From contig CALVEI010000010.1 of the NCBI GenBank assembly GCA_944326515.1, positions 1 to 45,445 of the forward strand: DNA of 45,445 bases. The letters run 5' to 3'. Positions 1-9,379 of the stretch are shown here, in pieces; within the stretch, counting starts at the first letter, position 1; the number at the start of each line of letters is the position of its first letter. The position numbers and the translations under genes are program-made. Origin of the DNA: Candidatus Gastranaerophilales bacterium (GTDB lineage Bacteria; Cyanobacteriota; Vampirovibrionia; Gastranaerophilales; Gastranaerophilaceae). The notes under the pieces were generated by a model. That model made no database searches. It saw nothing but the letters and a program-made list of their open reading frames with translations, and was not told the origin of the DNA.

Positions 1-877
1 CCAACAAAGGTGATTCTTTATTTATCTCTGAGAATTTCTTTATAAATTTTTCTGTATGATTTTTTGTATAGTGGTTTATTGCGTATCCCCCTGCAATGCT
101 TAATCCAGTTGATATTGCAGAGTTGTATATTAATGCTTTTTTTCTCTCATTTTTTATTTTTTTACTTTTGGCCGTTTGTTGTATAAATGTTCCTGTTAGC
201 AATACATCTGTTGCATTCATAATGTGTTGAGCAAAGTTTGTATCTGCGTATCTTTCTGCAATTTTTTGTAACGGTTTTTTGTTTAGTAGTTTGCCTATTC
301 CATTTGCTATATGCTCTGTTGCTGTGTTATAAAAACCTTTGAAAGATATATTTTGGTGTTGTTTTACTCTTTGTTCTTCTTGTTTTGTATCTTTAAAAAA
401 TAATGTCATAATGGGTGGGATTAACAAGCAAGTCAGTACTGATTTTGGTACGGCTATAACAAATCCTAGCCCGAGTTTGAAAAGTTGAGTTGCAAACTGA
501 TAAACTTTTGAGTTTAAAAGTTCTTTAGAATTGCCTTTTAGGGTGTTAATTGTTTGTTTTGAAATATATTTTTGAGGTGATTTGTCAATTTTAATTACAG
601 CTTTACTGACAGGGAGAGTTGCACCAGCCATAATTGTATATCCTATAGCATTTGATGCTAATGATTTTGCACAGGCATAGTTTCTGTTTTCTTTGTCAGT
701 TTTTGGTGTAGTTAATATAGCAATTGGTCTTACTATTGTAGATAGTCCGAGTGATACTGTGCCTGAAAATATTGCAGGATAATCTGCAGCAAACTTTAGG
801 CTTTTTAAAAGCAGTTTGTTTTTATATATCCCTTTAAAAGACGGTGTGTTGTTATATGATGTTGACTTTATTTTCAT
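1..877 (-). CDS. FKG-motif hypothetical membrane-associated protein (partial, runs off left edge)
   Basis: An open frame runs from an ATG at 875-877 leftward to the window edge without a stop, giving about 292 codons of an unfinished gene. I do not recognise a family with a known function. Residues 11-16 read PSFKGI, and a second copy of the motif, ISFKGF, lies later in the chain near residue 187. The middle has hydrophobic, glycine/alanine-rich stretches that look like membrane segments (around residues 30-45, 70-85 and 130-150). AAAGG five nucleotides upstream of the ATG is the probable ribosome binding site. The 162-bp gap to the autotransporter start makes the two genes divergent. The FKG motif near the N-terminus is shared with the protein at 6281 and, more loosely, the protein at 12683, which suggests a lineage-specific class. 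Function unknown. Confidence 0.75.
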   Translation of the reverse strand, partial: MKIKSTSYNNTPSFKGIYKNKLLLKSLKFAADYPAIFSGTVSLGLSTIVRPIAILTTPKTDKENRNYACAKSLASNAIGYTIMAGATLPVSKAVIKIDKSPQKYISKQTINTLKGNSKELLNSKVYQFATQLFKLGLGFVIAVPKSVLTCLLIPPIMTLFFKDTKQEEQRVKQHQNISFKGFYNTATEHIANGIGKLLNKKPLQKIAERYADTNFAQHIMNATDVLLTGTFIQQTAKSKKIKNERKKALIYNSAISTGLSIAGGYAINHYTKNHTEKFIKKFSEINKESPLL

Positions 878-1039
878 TTACCTTTATTAGATAACATACA
901 CAAGTAAATGTAAATCTTAAAATTTTTAAGGTTCAACTCAAAATCATGTAAACAAATGATAAAATAGCAATGCATCTTGTTATAAATTAAATAAACTGGG
1001 TATTATCAATATACATAGGATTTTTATAGAGGTCGCGGT

Positions 1040-4000
1040 ATGAAACGGATTTTTAAATTTAATTTCATAAAAAATTATGCAAATAAATGTTATTTTCCAA
1101 ATGCGTCAGCTTTTAGCATATGTGCTTTGGCAGTCTTGTTAAATATGAATGTTCAATCATTTGCTGATAATGTTCCTGTGCCTAAAACAGCGGGTACTGA
1201 AAATTCTTATTATCAACTTGAGGAAACACCAACGCAGACAGAAAATACAATAACAAAATACGAATGGAATGAGCAGACAAAAACTCTTGAACCAACACAT
1301 TATGAAGTAAAATTGACCGCTATAAATATTGGTACTGGTAGTGACAAGATTTATTATAATTGGGCTATTGACGCTGATGGTCCTTACTTGGATTATTCAG
1401 AAACCCCTATAGGTGATGATTATATAACTATAAATTATGACTTTGACAGCTTACCGGTTGAAGAATTATATAATCCCTAATCGAATACCTTGGATTTTGT
1501 TAATGGGGTGTTTGTGGGTCTTGATACTGCTGTTGGTAATAGTGGTTTAATCAACAAAATAGATGGTGTTTTTGCAAGTAACGGTACTGCTATTTCAAAT
1601 TATGGCAAAATAGCTTCTGTTGCAGGGTATTTTATAGCTAATCAAAATTCTGCTATTAGAAATTCAGGTGAGATATCTTCAATAGATGGATATTTTGCAG
1701 GTAGCTCTGTTGATTAAGGTGGGGCTATATATAATGGTTTTGGTGCAGAACGAGATGCTAGCTTACCTGAATATAAAGAGACTACAATTGATTTAATAAA
1801 AGGAATATATATAGCAAACAAGGCAGATTATGAAGGCGGAGCTATATACAATGAAGGCTTTATTGATAAAATTGATGCTGATTTTATTGGTAATAGTGCT
1901 GAACAAGGCGGTGCTATATATAATAGAGAAGGCGAGATAAACTCTATTAACGGTACTTTTATAGGTAATACTTCTTCATCTGCCGGTGGGGCTATTGCTT
2001 CGCTTGACGGATATATTGTTGAAATTTCTGCTGATTTTTACAGAAATAAATCAATAGGTAGTTATAGCGCTCAAGGTGGGGCGATTTCTAACTTGGTTTA
2101 TACTGCTGGTCGTGCAATACCTTATGAAGAGCCCAGATACCAAGAGCCATACGGTGTAAAAAAAATAAACGGAAATTTTGTTGAAAATGCTGCTATAGCG
2201 CAAGAAAGTCGAAATGTTAATGCAATGGGTGGTGCTGTATATAACATTGCTAATATTGATGAGATTAACGGGAATTTCTATAAAAACACTGCAGTCGTTA
2301 GATATGCGCTTAATCCTCATCGGATAACTGATAAATCTGTTTCTAATTTTTCTTCAGATGATTGGCTTGATCATAGTGTTGCCGCAGGCGGTGCCATTGC
2401 AAATGATTCTATGGGGTGGCTTGAAGACGCGCATATTGGTAAAATTACCGGCAATTTTATCGAGAACTCTGCTGTTGTTGATGGTTTAGAATATGGCACT
2501 GCTCTGGGTGGTGCTGTTTATAATAATTCTATGTTAGTGACAGCTGTTCTTTTATTTGACAATGGAATGTCTGTATTTGCAAATTTTGCAGGTGATAATT
2601 CTACTGTTGTTCAGGATTCAACATTTGTAAATAATTATGTATCATCAGTTAATGCTTTTGGTGGAGCTATTGCTTCTATCGTTAATTATGATTTACTTAT
2701 TTCACCAGATGTTGTGCCTATTGATGAACTTAAAAATAACTTACAAAAAGAAGGAATCGATGTTACTGGTTTATCTGATAATCAATTAGTTGATAAATAC
2801 ATTGTTCTTGCTAATGAAGAGGCAGCTGCAGAAGGCTTGCCTTTCCTGCTAACTACAGATGTTAACCCTAAGATATTGAATTCTTATTTTGAAGATAATA
2901 AAGCAGTTGCTAACTGAGATGAAAGTTCAATGGCTTTGGGCGGTGCTATTTATTCTGTAATGAAAGAAACTCAACATGATATTGCAGGGTATGATGTCTC
3001 CGAGCCAAAGGAATCTCGTGCCAATATCCTTTATGATAAAAGCAATTACTCCTCATTGGAAATAACCAATACTTCTTTTGTTAATAACCTTGCTTCTTCT
3101 CCAAATGGTACTGCCAAAGGCGGTGCAATATACTCTGAAGGTAATTTAACGATTAATGCTGATAATGGTGTATCTTTGTTCAAAGGCAACAAAACTATTG
3201 ATAAAAACGGCGAAGAGTCAAATGCCATATATATGGCATCATTGATTGACTTTAGAAGTAATGAAGCAAGGATGTCTTTGCCTGACAATTATAATTACAT
3301 GATTAAGACAGCTCAATTGAATCTTAATGCAAAAAAATAACGGTGTTATTCAGATTGATGATAAAATTGCAGGTGGTGCTGTTAATGTAAATTATGATCC
3401 AAGAAGGCAAGCCCAGTCCATTAATCTTGATGATGCAAGATTAACAGAAGAAGACTTATGGGATACTCCGTTTATCGAAACTCCTGAGACTGCTTTTGAT
3501 TTAAATATTAATGGTGATAATACCGGTAAAGTTATATTAAATAATGATGTAATTAACGCAAATATAACACTTGATAATACCAATTTATATCTTGGTAGAG
3601 AAAATGTGTTTGATCAATCACAATCATTGACTTTAAATTCTGGTTCAATGTTTTTGATAAACAATTCTATTGGTGAAATGCACATTCCTACATTAAATAT
3701 CAACGGTAATACAAATCTGGCCGTTGATGTTGATTTGGCTAACAAGTCAATGGATAGACTGACCGCAGATAATTATAATATTGCTTCAGATTCAAATCTT
3801 AATGTCAATTATTTAAATTTGTTATCTGATGCAGCAGAAGATAACACTCTGATACTTTTTGCTGATGCACAGTTGAAAAACAATGTTGCTTATATCGGAG
3901 AATCTCCTATAGCTTATAGTCCTATATGGAAATATGACGTAAGTTATTTGAAAGATTCAGGCGAGTTTATGTTTGTTCGTGGTGCTGCAGGAAGTTCTGA

Positions 4001-4985
4001 AAGCTACAACCCTGCGGTTTTGCCTGCTCCTGTTGTAACTCAAGCGGGTGCTTATTCAACTCAGGTTCAGACTTTTAATTTTGCTTTTCAACATGCTGAC
4101 AATTTTATGATGTTCCCTTCTTTAGAAAGGGTTGCCTTTGCAGCTCAAAATAAATATGCTTTGGCTTCAGACAATGGGGTATTTTCTCCTTTGATGACAC
4201 CATCTGAGTCAAATAGTTTTTGGGTTAAACCTTATGCGTCTTTTGAGTCTGTTCCTCTTCAAAATGGACCAAAAGTGTCAAACATAAATTATGGTACTCT
4301 TATTGGTCATGATAGTGAAATGAAAGATCTAGGCAATGGTTTTGCCAGAGTATTAACAGGATATATTGGTTATAACGGTTCAAGTCAAAGATTTCAAGGC
4401 GTAGATTCTTATCAAAATGGTGGTGTTTTAGGTGGAACAGCAACATTTTATAAAGGTAATTTCTTTAATGCAACAACTCTTTCTGTTGGGGCAAGTGCTG
4501 GTGATGCTTCTACTATGTATGGTAATGAAAACTTCGCTATGTTAATGGCTGGCGTCGGTAACAAGACCGGTTATAACTTTGAATTTAATGGTGGCAGATT
4601 TATTTTTCAACCTGCAATGCTTATGAGTTATTCATTTATCAATACATTTGATTATACTAATGCTGCAGGTATTAGAATTGATAGTGATCCTTTACACGCA
4701 ATACAGCTTTCTCCGGGACTTAAGTTTATTATGAATACCGAAAGCGGTTGGCAGCCTTACTTAGCTGTTGATATGGTTTGGAATATACTTGACGATACAA
4801 GGGTAAGAGCTAATGATGTGAGGTTGCCTTCAATGAGTATTAAACCTTATGTATCATATGGGCTTGGTGTACAAAGACGCTTTAAAAATGATAAATACAC
4901 AGCATTTGGTCAAACTATGATTCATAATGGCGGAAGAAGAGGTGTGTCCCTCACATTTGGTTTGAGATGGAAAGTGGGAAAATAA
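1040..4985 (+). pseudogene. Pmp-like autotransporter, broken by 3 in-frame stops and 1 frameshift
   Basis: One reading frame can be followed from ATG 1040 to about 3335. It is interrupted by TAA at 1478-1480, TAA at 1715-1717 and TGA at 2915-2917. It then shifts frame at a run of seven A (3331-3337) and continues to a stop at 4985. Removing one A would restore the frame. The product would be about 1,300 residues: a long signal peptide (about residues 1-42, ending SFA/DN), a passenger full of alternating GGA(I/V) and FxxN motifs (roughly ten of each, as in chlamydial polymorphic membrane proteins), and a C-terminal autotransporter beta-barrel over the last 270 residues ending FGLRWKVGK. RBS AGAGG lies 7 nt before the start. 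Each stop is one transition away from a sense codon (CAA to TAA, CGA or TGG to TGA). Most likely a young pseudogene; phase variation at the A-run is possible only if the stops are also overcome. Confidence 0.8.
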
Positions 4986-4995
4986 TCCCACTTTT
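4971..4995 (+). terminator. Rho-independent terminator after the autotransporter
   Basis: AAAGTGGGA (4971-4979) pairs with TCCCACTTT (4986-4994) across a six-base loop that contains the TAA stop of the barrel frame, with T-rich sequence following. The terminator therefore overlaps the last codons of the gene. Confidence 0.75.
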
Positions 4996-5072
4996 CTAAA
5001 TCCTTTACTAGTATTGAAAAATATGATATTTTAATTTTGTTTTGATTTCGAATTGTTGTTTGGTGATAAAAA

Positions 5073-5414
5073 ATGAATTATGTTCGATGGTATGATAAAG
5101 ATCCTGATTTAAGTAGCTTGATGGCTTTTTTGGAATCATTGAATGATGATGTTAGAGACGAAGTTGCACAAGATTTAATTCAAATTATACTTTCAGAGCT
5201 AAAAACTAATACAGACGGTGAAATTTCTTTATTGAATGAAAACAAAATTACTGAGTATAAGCGTTGGTATGACAAAAACATTTCACTTCATTCTGCTGTA
5301 GAAATAATAAAAAATTTGGATGATACTCAAAGAAAAGAGATAATTTCTCTTATAATGGAATCTATAGTTCAGATTTTAACGGAATATAATTATGAAAAAT
5401 CAGAAGATGAATAA
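5073..5414 (+). CDS. Hypothetical protein with an internally duplicated RWYDK motif
   Basis: 113 residues, no recognised family. The chain consists of two related helical halves: RWYDKDPDLSSLMAFLESLN (residues 5-24) followed by an amphipathic acidic helix, and RWYDKNISLHSAVEIIKNLD (from about residue 64) followed by a similar helix. This points to an internal duplication of about 58 residues. There is no signal peptide or membrane segment, so the product should be cytosolic. Its end overlaps the start of the SDR reductase, so the two genes are probably co-transcribed and translationally coupled. The upstream GGTGA is a weak ribosome binding site. Confidence 0.7.
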   Translation: MNYVRWYDKDPDLSSLMAFLESLNDDVRDEVAQDLIQIILSELKTNTDGEISLLNENKITEYKRWYDKNISLHSAVEIIKNLDDTQRKEIISLIMESIVQILTEYNYEKSEDE

Positions 5415-6138
5415 GGTTGCACTTGTTACAGGCGCTTCTAGGGGGATTGGTAAAGCTATTGCTAAGATTCTTTCTAGATGTGGGTATCGTGTTTTTATAT
5501 GTGCAAGAAATAAGGATGATCTGCAAACAACTGCTTCTGAAATCGGTGCAGAAGGCTTTTTTGTTGTCGATTTGACTGATGCAAATGCGTGTAAATCACT
5601 TATCGATTATGTTGTTAATGTTGCAGGTTCTATTGATATTCTTGTTAATAATGCTGGAGCTTATGTGTATTCTCCTGTTGAAAAAACAAAAGAAATAGAT
5701 ATTGATAATTTGCTAAATCTTAATATTAGGGCTGTATTTTTACTTACCAAATATGCAGTGGATAATATGAAAAGTAACAAATGGGGTAGGGTAGTTAATA
5801 TCGGTTCTATTAGCGGTGTTGTCGGAGAAGCTAATGCTTCTTTATACTCAATGACTAAGTCTGCTTTATGTGGTTTTGCAAAAGCTCTTGCGTTGGAGCT
5901 TGCAGAGTATAACATTACTGTTAATAACATTAATCCAGGATGGGTCGAAACTGAATTGGCTGAAAACGCTGTTGTAGATAGCGATTTTAGTTATCAGGAA
6001 GAAATTGATATGATTCCTCAAAAAAGATTCATTCAGCCGGAGGAAATTGCTAATTTTGTAAAATATTTGGTTTCAGAAGAAGCAAAAGGCATGACAGCAC
6101 AAAGTATCAGTCTATGTGCGGGTTTGAGTGCGGGTTAG
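5392..6138 (+). CDS. Short-chain dehydrogenase/reductase, 3-oxoacyl-ACP reductase-like
   Basis: 248 residues, a normal classical SDR length. The NAD(P)-binding motif TGASRGIG is at residues 13-20, NNAG at 86-89, and the catalytic tetrad is Asn111, Ser139, Tyr152 and Lys156 (YSMTK). NPGW follows the active site. The closest well-known relative is FabG, which reduces 3-oxoacyl-ACP with NADPH in fatty acid synthesis, but the gene is not in a fab cluster, so the true substrate is uncertain. The start could be ATG 5392 (23-nt overlap with the upstream gene) or ATG 5407 (MNKVALVTG, 8-nt overlap). The second fits FabG N-termini better. Translational coupling to the upstream gene is likely. Confidence 0.88.
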   Translation: MKNQKMNKVALVTGASRGIGKAIAKILSRCGYRVFICARNKDDLQTTASEIGAEGFFVVDLTDANACKSLIDYVVNVAGSIDILVNNAGAYVYSPVEKTKEIDIDNLLNLNIRAVFLLTKYAVDNMKSNKWGRVVNIGSISGVVGEANASLYSMTKSALCGFAKALALELAEYNITVNNINPGWVETELAENAVVDSDFSYQEEIDMIPQKRFIQPEEIANFVKYLVSEEAKGMTAQSISLCAGLSAG

Positions 6139-6280
6139 GTTTATACTAAAGTTGTAAGAATTTTTTGATAAATCCTCTATAAAGATGATTATGTTGTCTT
6201 CTTATAATGGTACTTTAATAAGGTATTCTAATTTAAAGAGTTATGAGTATCAATAATTAAATAAGGAAGGCAAGTAAAAG

Positions 6281-6766
6281 ATGAAAATTACACAATCTAA
6301 TTTTACACTGTTCAAGCCACTTTCTAAAGAAGAAAGACAGGAAGTTCACTCAAATCCTTTTGGAATCAATTTCAAAGGTAATGTTTTGACATCAGATGTT
6401 TTTGAGTCATCTAAAGCAAAAGAAACTAACAACACAATTTCTAACCCATTTGCAGCTGTTACTGGTAAGTCAAAAATGGTTGCAAGTGCTGTTGTGGGTA
6501 GTATGAACTCTTTTAATGAGGCCTTCCGTTCTAGAATTAATTCTATTATTTCTTTTGGTAGACAAGTAAAAGATACAATAGCTAATTCTTGGGAAAAAGC
6601 TAAAAATACTGAAATCACACTTGATTTTAAAGGATTAGCTGAGTCTATTTCTTCTAAGTTTAACAATCAATACAGTGTTAACAATCTGTTGAAACGACCT
6701 GTAGATGATTTGCATGCTATGTTTGCTCTTGAACATGCTACTTATAAAGAAAGTTTGAAAGCGTAG
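6281..6766 (+). CDS. Lineage-specific hypothetical protein with NPF and FKG motifs
   Basis: 161 residues with a strong Shine-Dalgarno (AAGGAAGG) upstream. The N-terminus contains NPFGINFKGNVLTSDVFES (from residue 26), then NPFAAVTG near residue 56. The remainder is helical and mixed-charge. No signal peptide is obvious and I recognise no functional family. A TATAAT box at 6203-6208 in the 142-bp upstream gap is a plausible -10 element with no convincing -35. The gene is followed after a few bases by a HEAT-like helical protein gene, so the two probably form an operon. The FKG motif links it to the proteins at 1-877 and 12683. Confidence 0.75.
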   Translation: MKITQSNFTLFKPLSKEERQEVHSNPFGINFKGNVLTSDVFESSKAKETNNTISNPFAAVTGKSKMVASAVVGSMNSFNEAFRSRINSIISFGRQVKDTIANSWEKAKNTEITLDFKGLAESISSKFNNQYSVNNLLKRPVDDLHAMFALEHATYKESLKA

Positions 6767-6773
6767 GTTGCCA

Positions 6774-7142
6774 ATGAAAACAATAAATAAAATAGACAAT
6801 ATTATCGAAGCTTTATCTAGACATGAAGATCCAAAATCAGTTTCTATTCTTGAGGAAATCGGAACAAATTCTGAAATTGATGAAATCAGAGAAAAAACTG
6901 CACATGCACTTATTAAAAAGAATACAACTGATTCTTTAAAAGTAGTTGTTGCAAAAAGCGGTAAAGGTATCAATGACTTGAGTGCTAGAGTTGCAATGAG
7001 CTCTATTAACGAAATTCTTTCATTGAACGATAAATCTGAAGTTTTAAAAGTTTTAGAAGAAACTATGAACTCAGAAGAACAAAAACAAGATATTAAAGAT
7101 ACAGCTCGTTCTGTTAAAGCTTTAATTACTTATTCTATGTAA
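6774..7142 (+). CDS. Small HEAT-repeat-like helical protein
   Basis: 122 residues from ATG 6774. A TTG six bases earlier is in frame, but TAGG at 6764-6767 is correctly spaced only for the ATG. The sequence is a series of amphipathic helices with alternating Leu/Ile and charged residues (for example DPKSVSILEEIGTNSEIDEI, and IREKTAHALI), which resembles HEAT/armadillo-type alpha-solenoid repeats. No catalytic motif is visible. It lies immediately after the FKG/NPF protein and before a strong terminator, so the pair forms a two-gene unit. A scaffold or protein-binding role is a guess from the fold type only. Confidence 0.7.
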   Translation: MKTINKIDNIIEALSRHEDPKSVSILEEIGTNSEIDEIREKTAHALIKKNTTDSLKVVVAKSGKGINDLSARVAMSSINEILSLNDKSEVLKVLEETMNSEEQKQDIKDTARSVKALITYSM

Positions 7143-7159
7143 TTAGAAAAGATTATAAT

Positions 7160-7188
7160 AAAAAAGCCTCTTTTTAAGAGGCTTTTTT
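7160..7188. terminator. Bidirectional rho-independent terminator
   Basis: A perfect 13-bp stem (7160-7172 with 7176-7188) closes a three-T loop, with A-runs on one side and T-runs on the other. It lies between convergent genes and can serve both. The stop of the minus-strand gene starts at its right edge. Confidence 0.9.
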
Positions 7189-7517
7189 TATGCTGTATAA
7201 ACCGTTGGTTTGCTTTGTCCTTGTGGTTGTGCAGGATTTCCTTGTTGTGGATTTTGGGGTTGTTCGTTGTTTGGGTTAATACCTGGAATTTCGCCTCCAA
7301 ATACTGCAATAATCTCATCTGCAAACAATTGTAGTAAATTTTGGATTTTGTCTTCTGTTATGTTTAATTCATCAACATTGAGATTGCTAAAATCGATTTC
7401 TTCTCCATTTTCTCCGTATCGATTTTGGTCAAATAAAGTTTCACTTCTTGCTGTGTTATAGTTTGATGCTGTTTTTAATGCTTCTTGTAACCCTAAACTT
7501 AATCTGTTTACCTGCAT
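7188..7517 (-). CDS. Hypothetical protein with Pro/Gln-rich tail
   Basis: 109 residues from ATG 7515-7517, chosen because AAAGGAG sits at ideal distance upstream. An in-frame start 24 bases earlier has no such site. The N-terminus (MQVNRLSLGLQEALKTASNY) is helical, the middle has acidic segments (DFSNLNVDELNITEDKIQNL), and the last 35 residues are rich in Asn, Gln, Pro and Gly, ending PTVYTA. No family recognised, no signal peptide. It is the last gene of the ksgA-ispE direction, but a 123-bp gap separates it from ispE, so it may have its own promoter. Confidence 0.72.
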   Translation of the reverse strand: MQVNRLSLGLQEALKTASNYNTARSETLFDQNRYGENGEEIDFSNLNVDELNITEDKIQNLLQLFADEIIAVFGGEIPGINPNNEQPQNPQQGNPAQPQGQSKPTVYTA

Positions 7518-7640
7518 TGATAATCTCCTTTTGTCAGACAACCATCAGTCCCTGTTAACTATCTTGAAAGATTTTGACTTCCATACTAGTTATCGGTTTT
7601 TTCTAGATAAACTTAATAGTTTTGGAGAGATATGTTTACA

Positions 7641-8489
7641 TTATTTAACAATATTTATTCCATCAGATATAAATTGTAAATCTTCAATCACAAGGAATTT
7701 TGAACTGTCAAATTCCACCGGAGAGAATCTTTCCAGTATAAAGAAAGTTGGGCCTGAGCCACTCATAAGGGCTTCTGGTAATGATTCCTTGATTTGTGCA
7801 AGTTCTTTGTAGTCTGTTAGCAAAGCTAACTCCAGACTGTTGTATAAGAACTTTGTGTCAAAGCTTTCTGCCATTTTTTCTGTATAATTCTTTATTTTAG
7901 GTTTTTCAGACAATGCAAATTTTTTGTAAGCTTCCTTTGCTGAAATCCCGTATCCGATAGGCTTTATGAGTGTTACATAGTTGCTTGTTGTGTTTATTCT
8001 TTCTGTTTGTTCTCCTCTGCCTGAACAGATTGCGGTTCCGCCGTGTAGGCAAAAGTTTAGGTCTGAGCCAATAGAGGCGCATAAACTTTCCAAATTTTCT
8101 TCTTGTAATGGTGAATTAAATAGCTTATTTAATCCGTAAAATGTTGCGGCAGCATCAGTGCTTCCACCAGCTAGCCCTGCTTCTATTGGAATATTTTTTT
8201 CTATATATATTTCAATTTCTTTATTTTTGATATTTGCTTTGTTTATAAATTTTTCAGCGGCTTTGTATACCAAATTTTTGTTATCATAAGGAATCTGTGT
8301 TGAATTGCCTGATAGCTTTATCAAGTTTTCTTGAGCGTCTTTTATTGTTATTGTTAAGTAGTCGTACAAACTTATTGCTTGCATAATACTTTTTATATTG
8401 TGGTAGCCATCTTCACGTTGGTTTAATACTTCTAATGTAAGATTGATTTTTGCAGGAGCAGCAAGTTTTATACTTTTTGTTTCTTCCAT
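7641..8489 (-). CDS. ispE: 4-diphosphocytidyl-2-C-methyl-D-erythritol kinase
   Basis: 282 residues, the usual IspE length. It phosphorylates the 2-hydroxyl of CDP-methylerythritol in the MEP route to isoprenoids, in the cytosol. The GHMP kinase signature is clear: PAKINLTLEV with Lys14 near the N-terminus, the ATP-binding loop AGLAGGSTDAAA near residues 93-104, and the third motif MSGSGPTFF near the end. The start is ATG 8487-8489 with GAGG nine bases upstream. An earlier in-frame TTG would overlap that site. It follows ksgA by 15 bp, an arrangement common in Cyanobacteria and Firmicutes, so the two are probably one transcript. Confidence 0.95.
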   Translation of the reverse strand: MEETKSIKLAAPAKINLTLEVLNQREDGYHNIKSIMQAISLYDYLTITIKDAQENLIKLSGNSTQIPYDNKNLVYKAAEKFINKANIKNKEIEIYIEKNIPIEAGLAGGSTDAAATFYGLNKLFNSPLQEENLESLCASIGSDLNFCLHGGTAICSGRGEQTERINTTSNYVTLIKPIGYGISAKEAYKKFALSEKPKIKNYTEKMAESFDTKFLYNSLELALLTDYKELAQIKESLPEALMSGSGPTFFILERFSPVEFDSSKFLVIEDLQFISDGINIVK

Positions 8490-8504
8490 TTTGTTAGACC
8501 TCAA

Positions 8505-9341
8505 TTATTGGTTGTTTTTCAGCTCTTCTGATAGTTTTGCAAACTCTTGTATAGAAAGAGTTTCGCCTCTTGTGTTTTCTTCTATATCTAAGTTACTGAG
8601 TGTTTTTGATACAGATTCTTTTGAAAAGCCTCCGTTTATAAGAGAGTTTTTAAGATTCTTTCTTCTCGTAGCAAAGCAAGCTTTTACTACTCTCTTTAAA
8701 AAAGTATAATCGTTCACTTTTACTTTGGGTTCTTTGTTTATTGTTATTCTGACTAAAGCTGAATCAACTTTTGGGGCAGGGTAGAAGCTTCGTTTGCCTA
8801 CTTTTTGAATAAGTTCAACCTCTGCATTAAATTGAGTTAATATTGATAATAATCCATATTGTTTTGATGGGGATTTCTCATTTGCAACAAGTCTTTGGGC
8901 TACTTCCCACTGAACCATTAGTATGATTTCAGAGATTCTTTTTCTGTTGTCGTTGTTTAAATCATCTATTTCACCAAGCAAGTGTGCAAGTATCGGGCTT
9001 GTTATGTAATATGGTATATTTGCAACAACTTTAAAAGTTGTGTCTTCTAAATCTTTTAGATTTGTTTTTAAAATATCGTTGTGAATTAGAGTGAATTTGT
9101 TTGTTCTAATGTGCGCAAGTGCTTCAATCGCATCTTTATCAATTTCGACCGCGTAAACTTTTTTTGCCTTATTTACAATGTTTTCTGTAACAAACCCAGC
9201 TCCCGGCCCGATTTCAAGTACAGTGTCATCAGGGGTAACTTCTTGCACTATTCTATCGATTACTGATTCATCTACAAGAAAGTTTTGCCCAAGGCGTTTT
9301 TTAGTTTTAAATAGTTTTGCTCTTAAAAAATAGTCACTCAT
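8505..9341 (-). CDS. rsmA: 16S rRNA (adenine1518-N6/adenine1519-N6)-dimethyltransferase
   Basis: 278 residues, also known as KsgA. It dimethylates two adjacent adenines in the 3' terminal helix of 16S rRNA using S-adenosylmethionine. Visible motifs: KKRLGQNFLVD (residues 14-24) typical of KsgA, SAM-binding VLEIGPGAGFVT (41-52), the catalytic NIPYYITSPI (about 108), and a C-terminal helical domain with FATRRKNLKNSL. ATG 9339-9341 is preferred. An upstream TTG would add ten residues but run into the promoter region of the divergent gene at 9380. The 38-bp gap to that gene must hold both promoters. Confidence 0.95.
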   Translation of the reverse strand: MSDYFLRAKLFKTKKRLGQNFLVDESVIDRIVQEVTPDDTVLEIGPGAGFVTENIVNKAKKVYAVEIDKDAIEALAHIRTNKFTLIHNDILKTNLKDLEDTTFKVVANIPYYITSPILAHLLGEIDDLNNDNRKRISEIILMVQWEVAQRLVANEKSPSKQYGLLSILTQFNAEVELIQKVGKRSFYPAPKVDSALVRITINKEPKVKVNDYTFLKRVVKACFATRRKNLKNSLINGGFSKESVSKTLSNLDIEENTRGETLSIQEFAKLSEELKNNQ

Positions 9342-9361
9342 ATTATTATCTTTCTTTAGCC

Positions 9362-9372
9362 TATGATACAAT
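9362..9372 (+). promoter_or_regulatory. -10 element giving a probable leaderless transcript
   Basis: TATGAT (9362-9367) overlaps TACAAT (9367-9372). The latter ends seven bases before the ATG at 9380, so transcription would begin at or next to the start codon. There is no ribosome binding site in the interval and no good -35 hexamer. Confidence 0.45.
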
Positions 9373-9379
9373 AAAAACT

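Noticed and set aside
1478-2917. Reassigned or suppressed stop codons as explanation for the interrupted autotransporter
   Set aside because: Both TAA and TGA would have to be read through, yet many intact genes here end at TAA, TAG and TGA, and prfB retains the TGA-dependent frameshift. The A7 frameshift would remain unexplained as well.
8443-8709. Plus-strand ORF across the ksgA/ispE junction
   Set aside because: Antisense shadow of two conserved genes, low-complexity Phe/Ser composition, no ribosome binding site.
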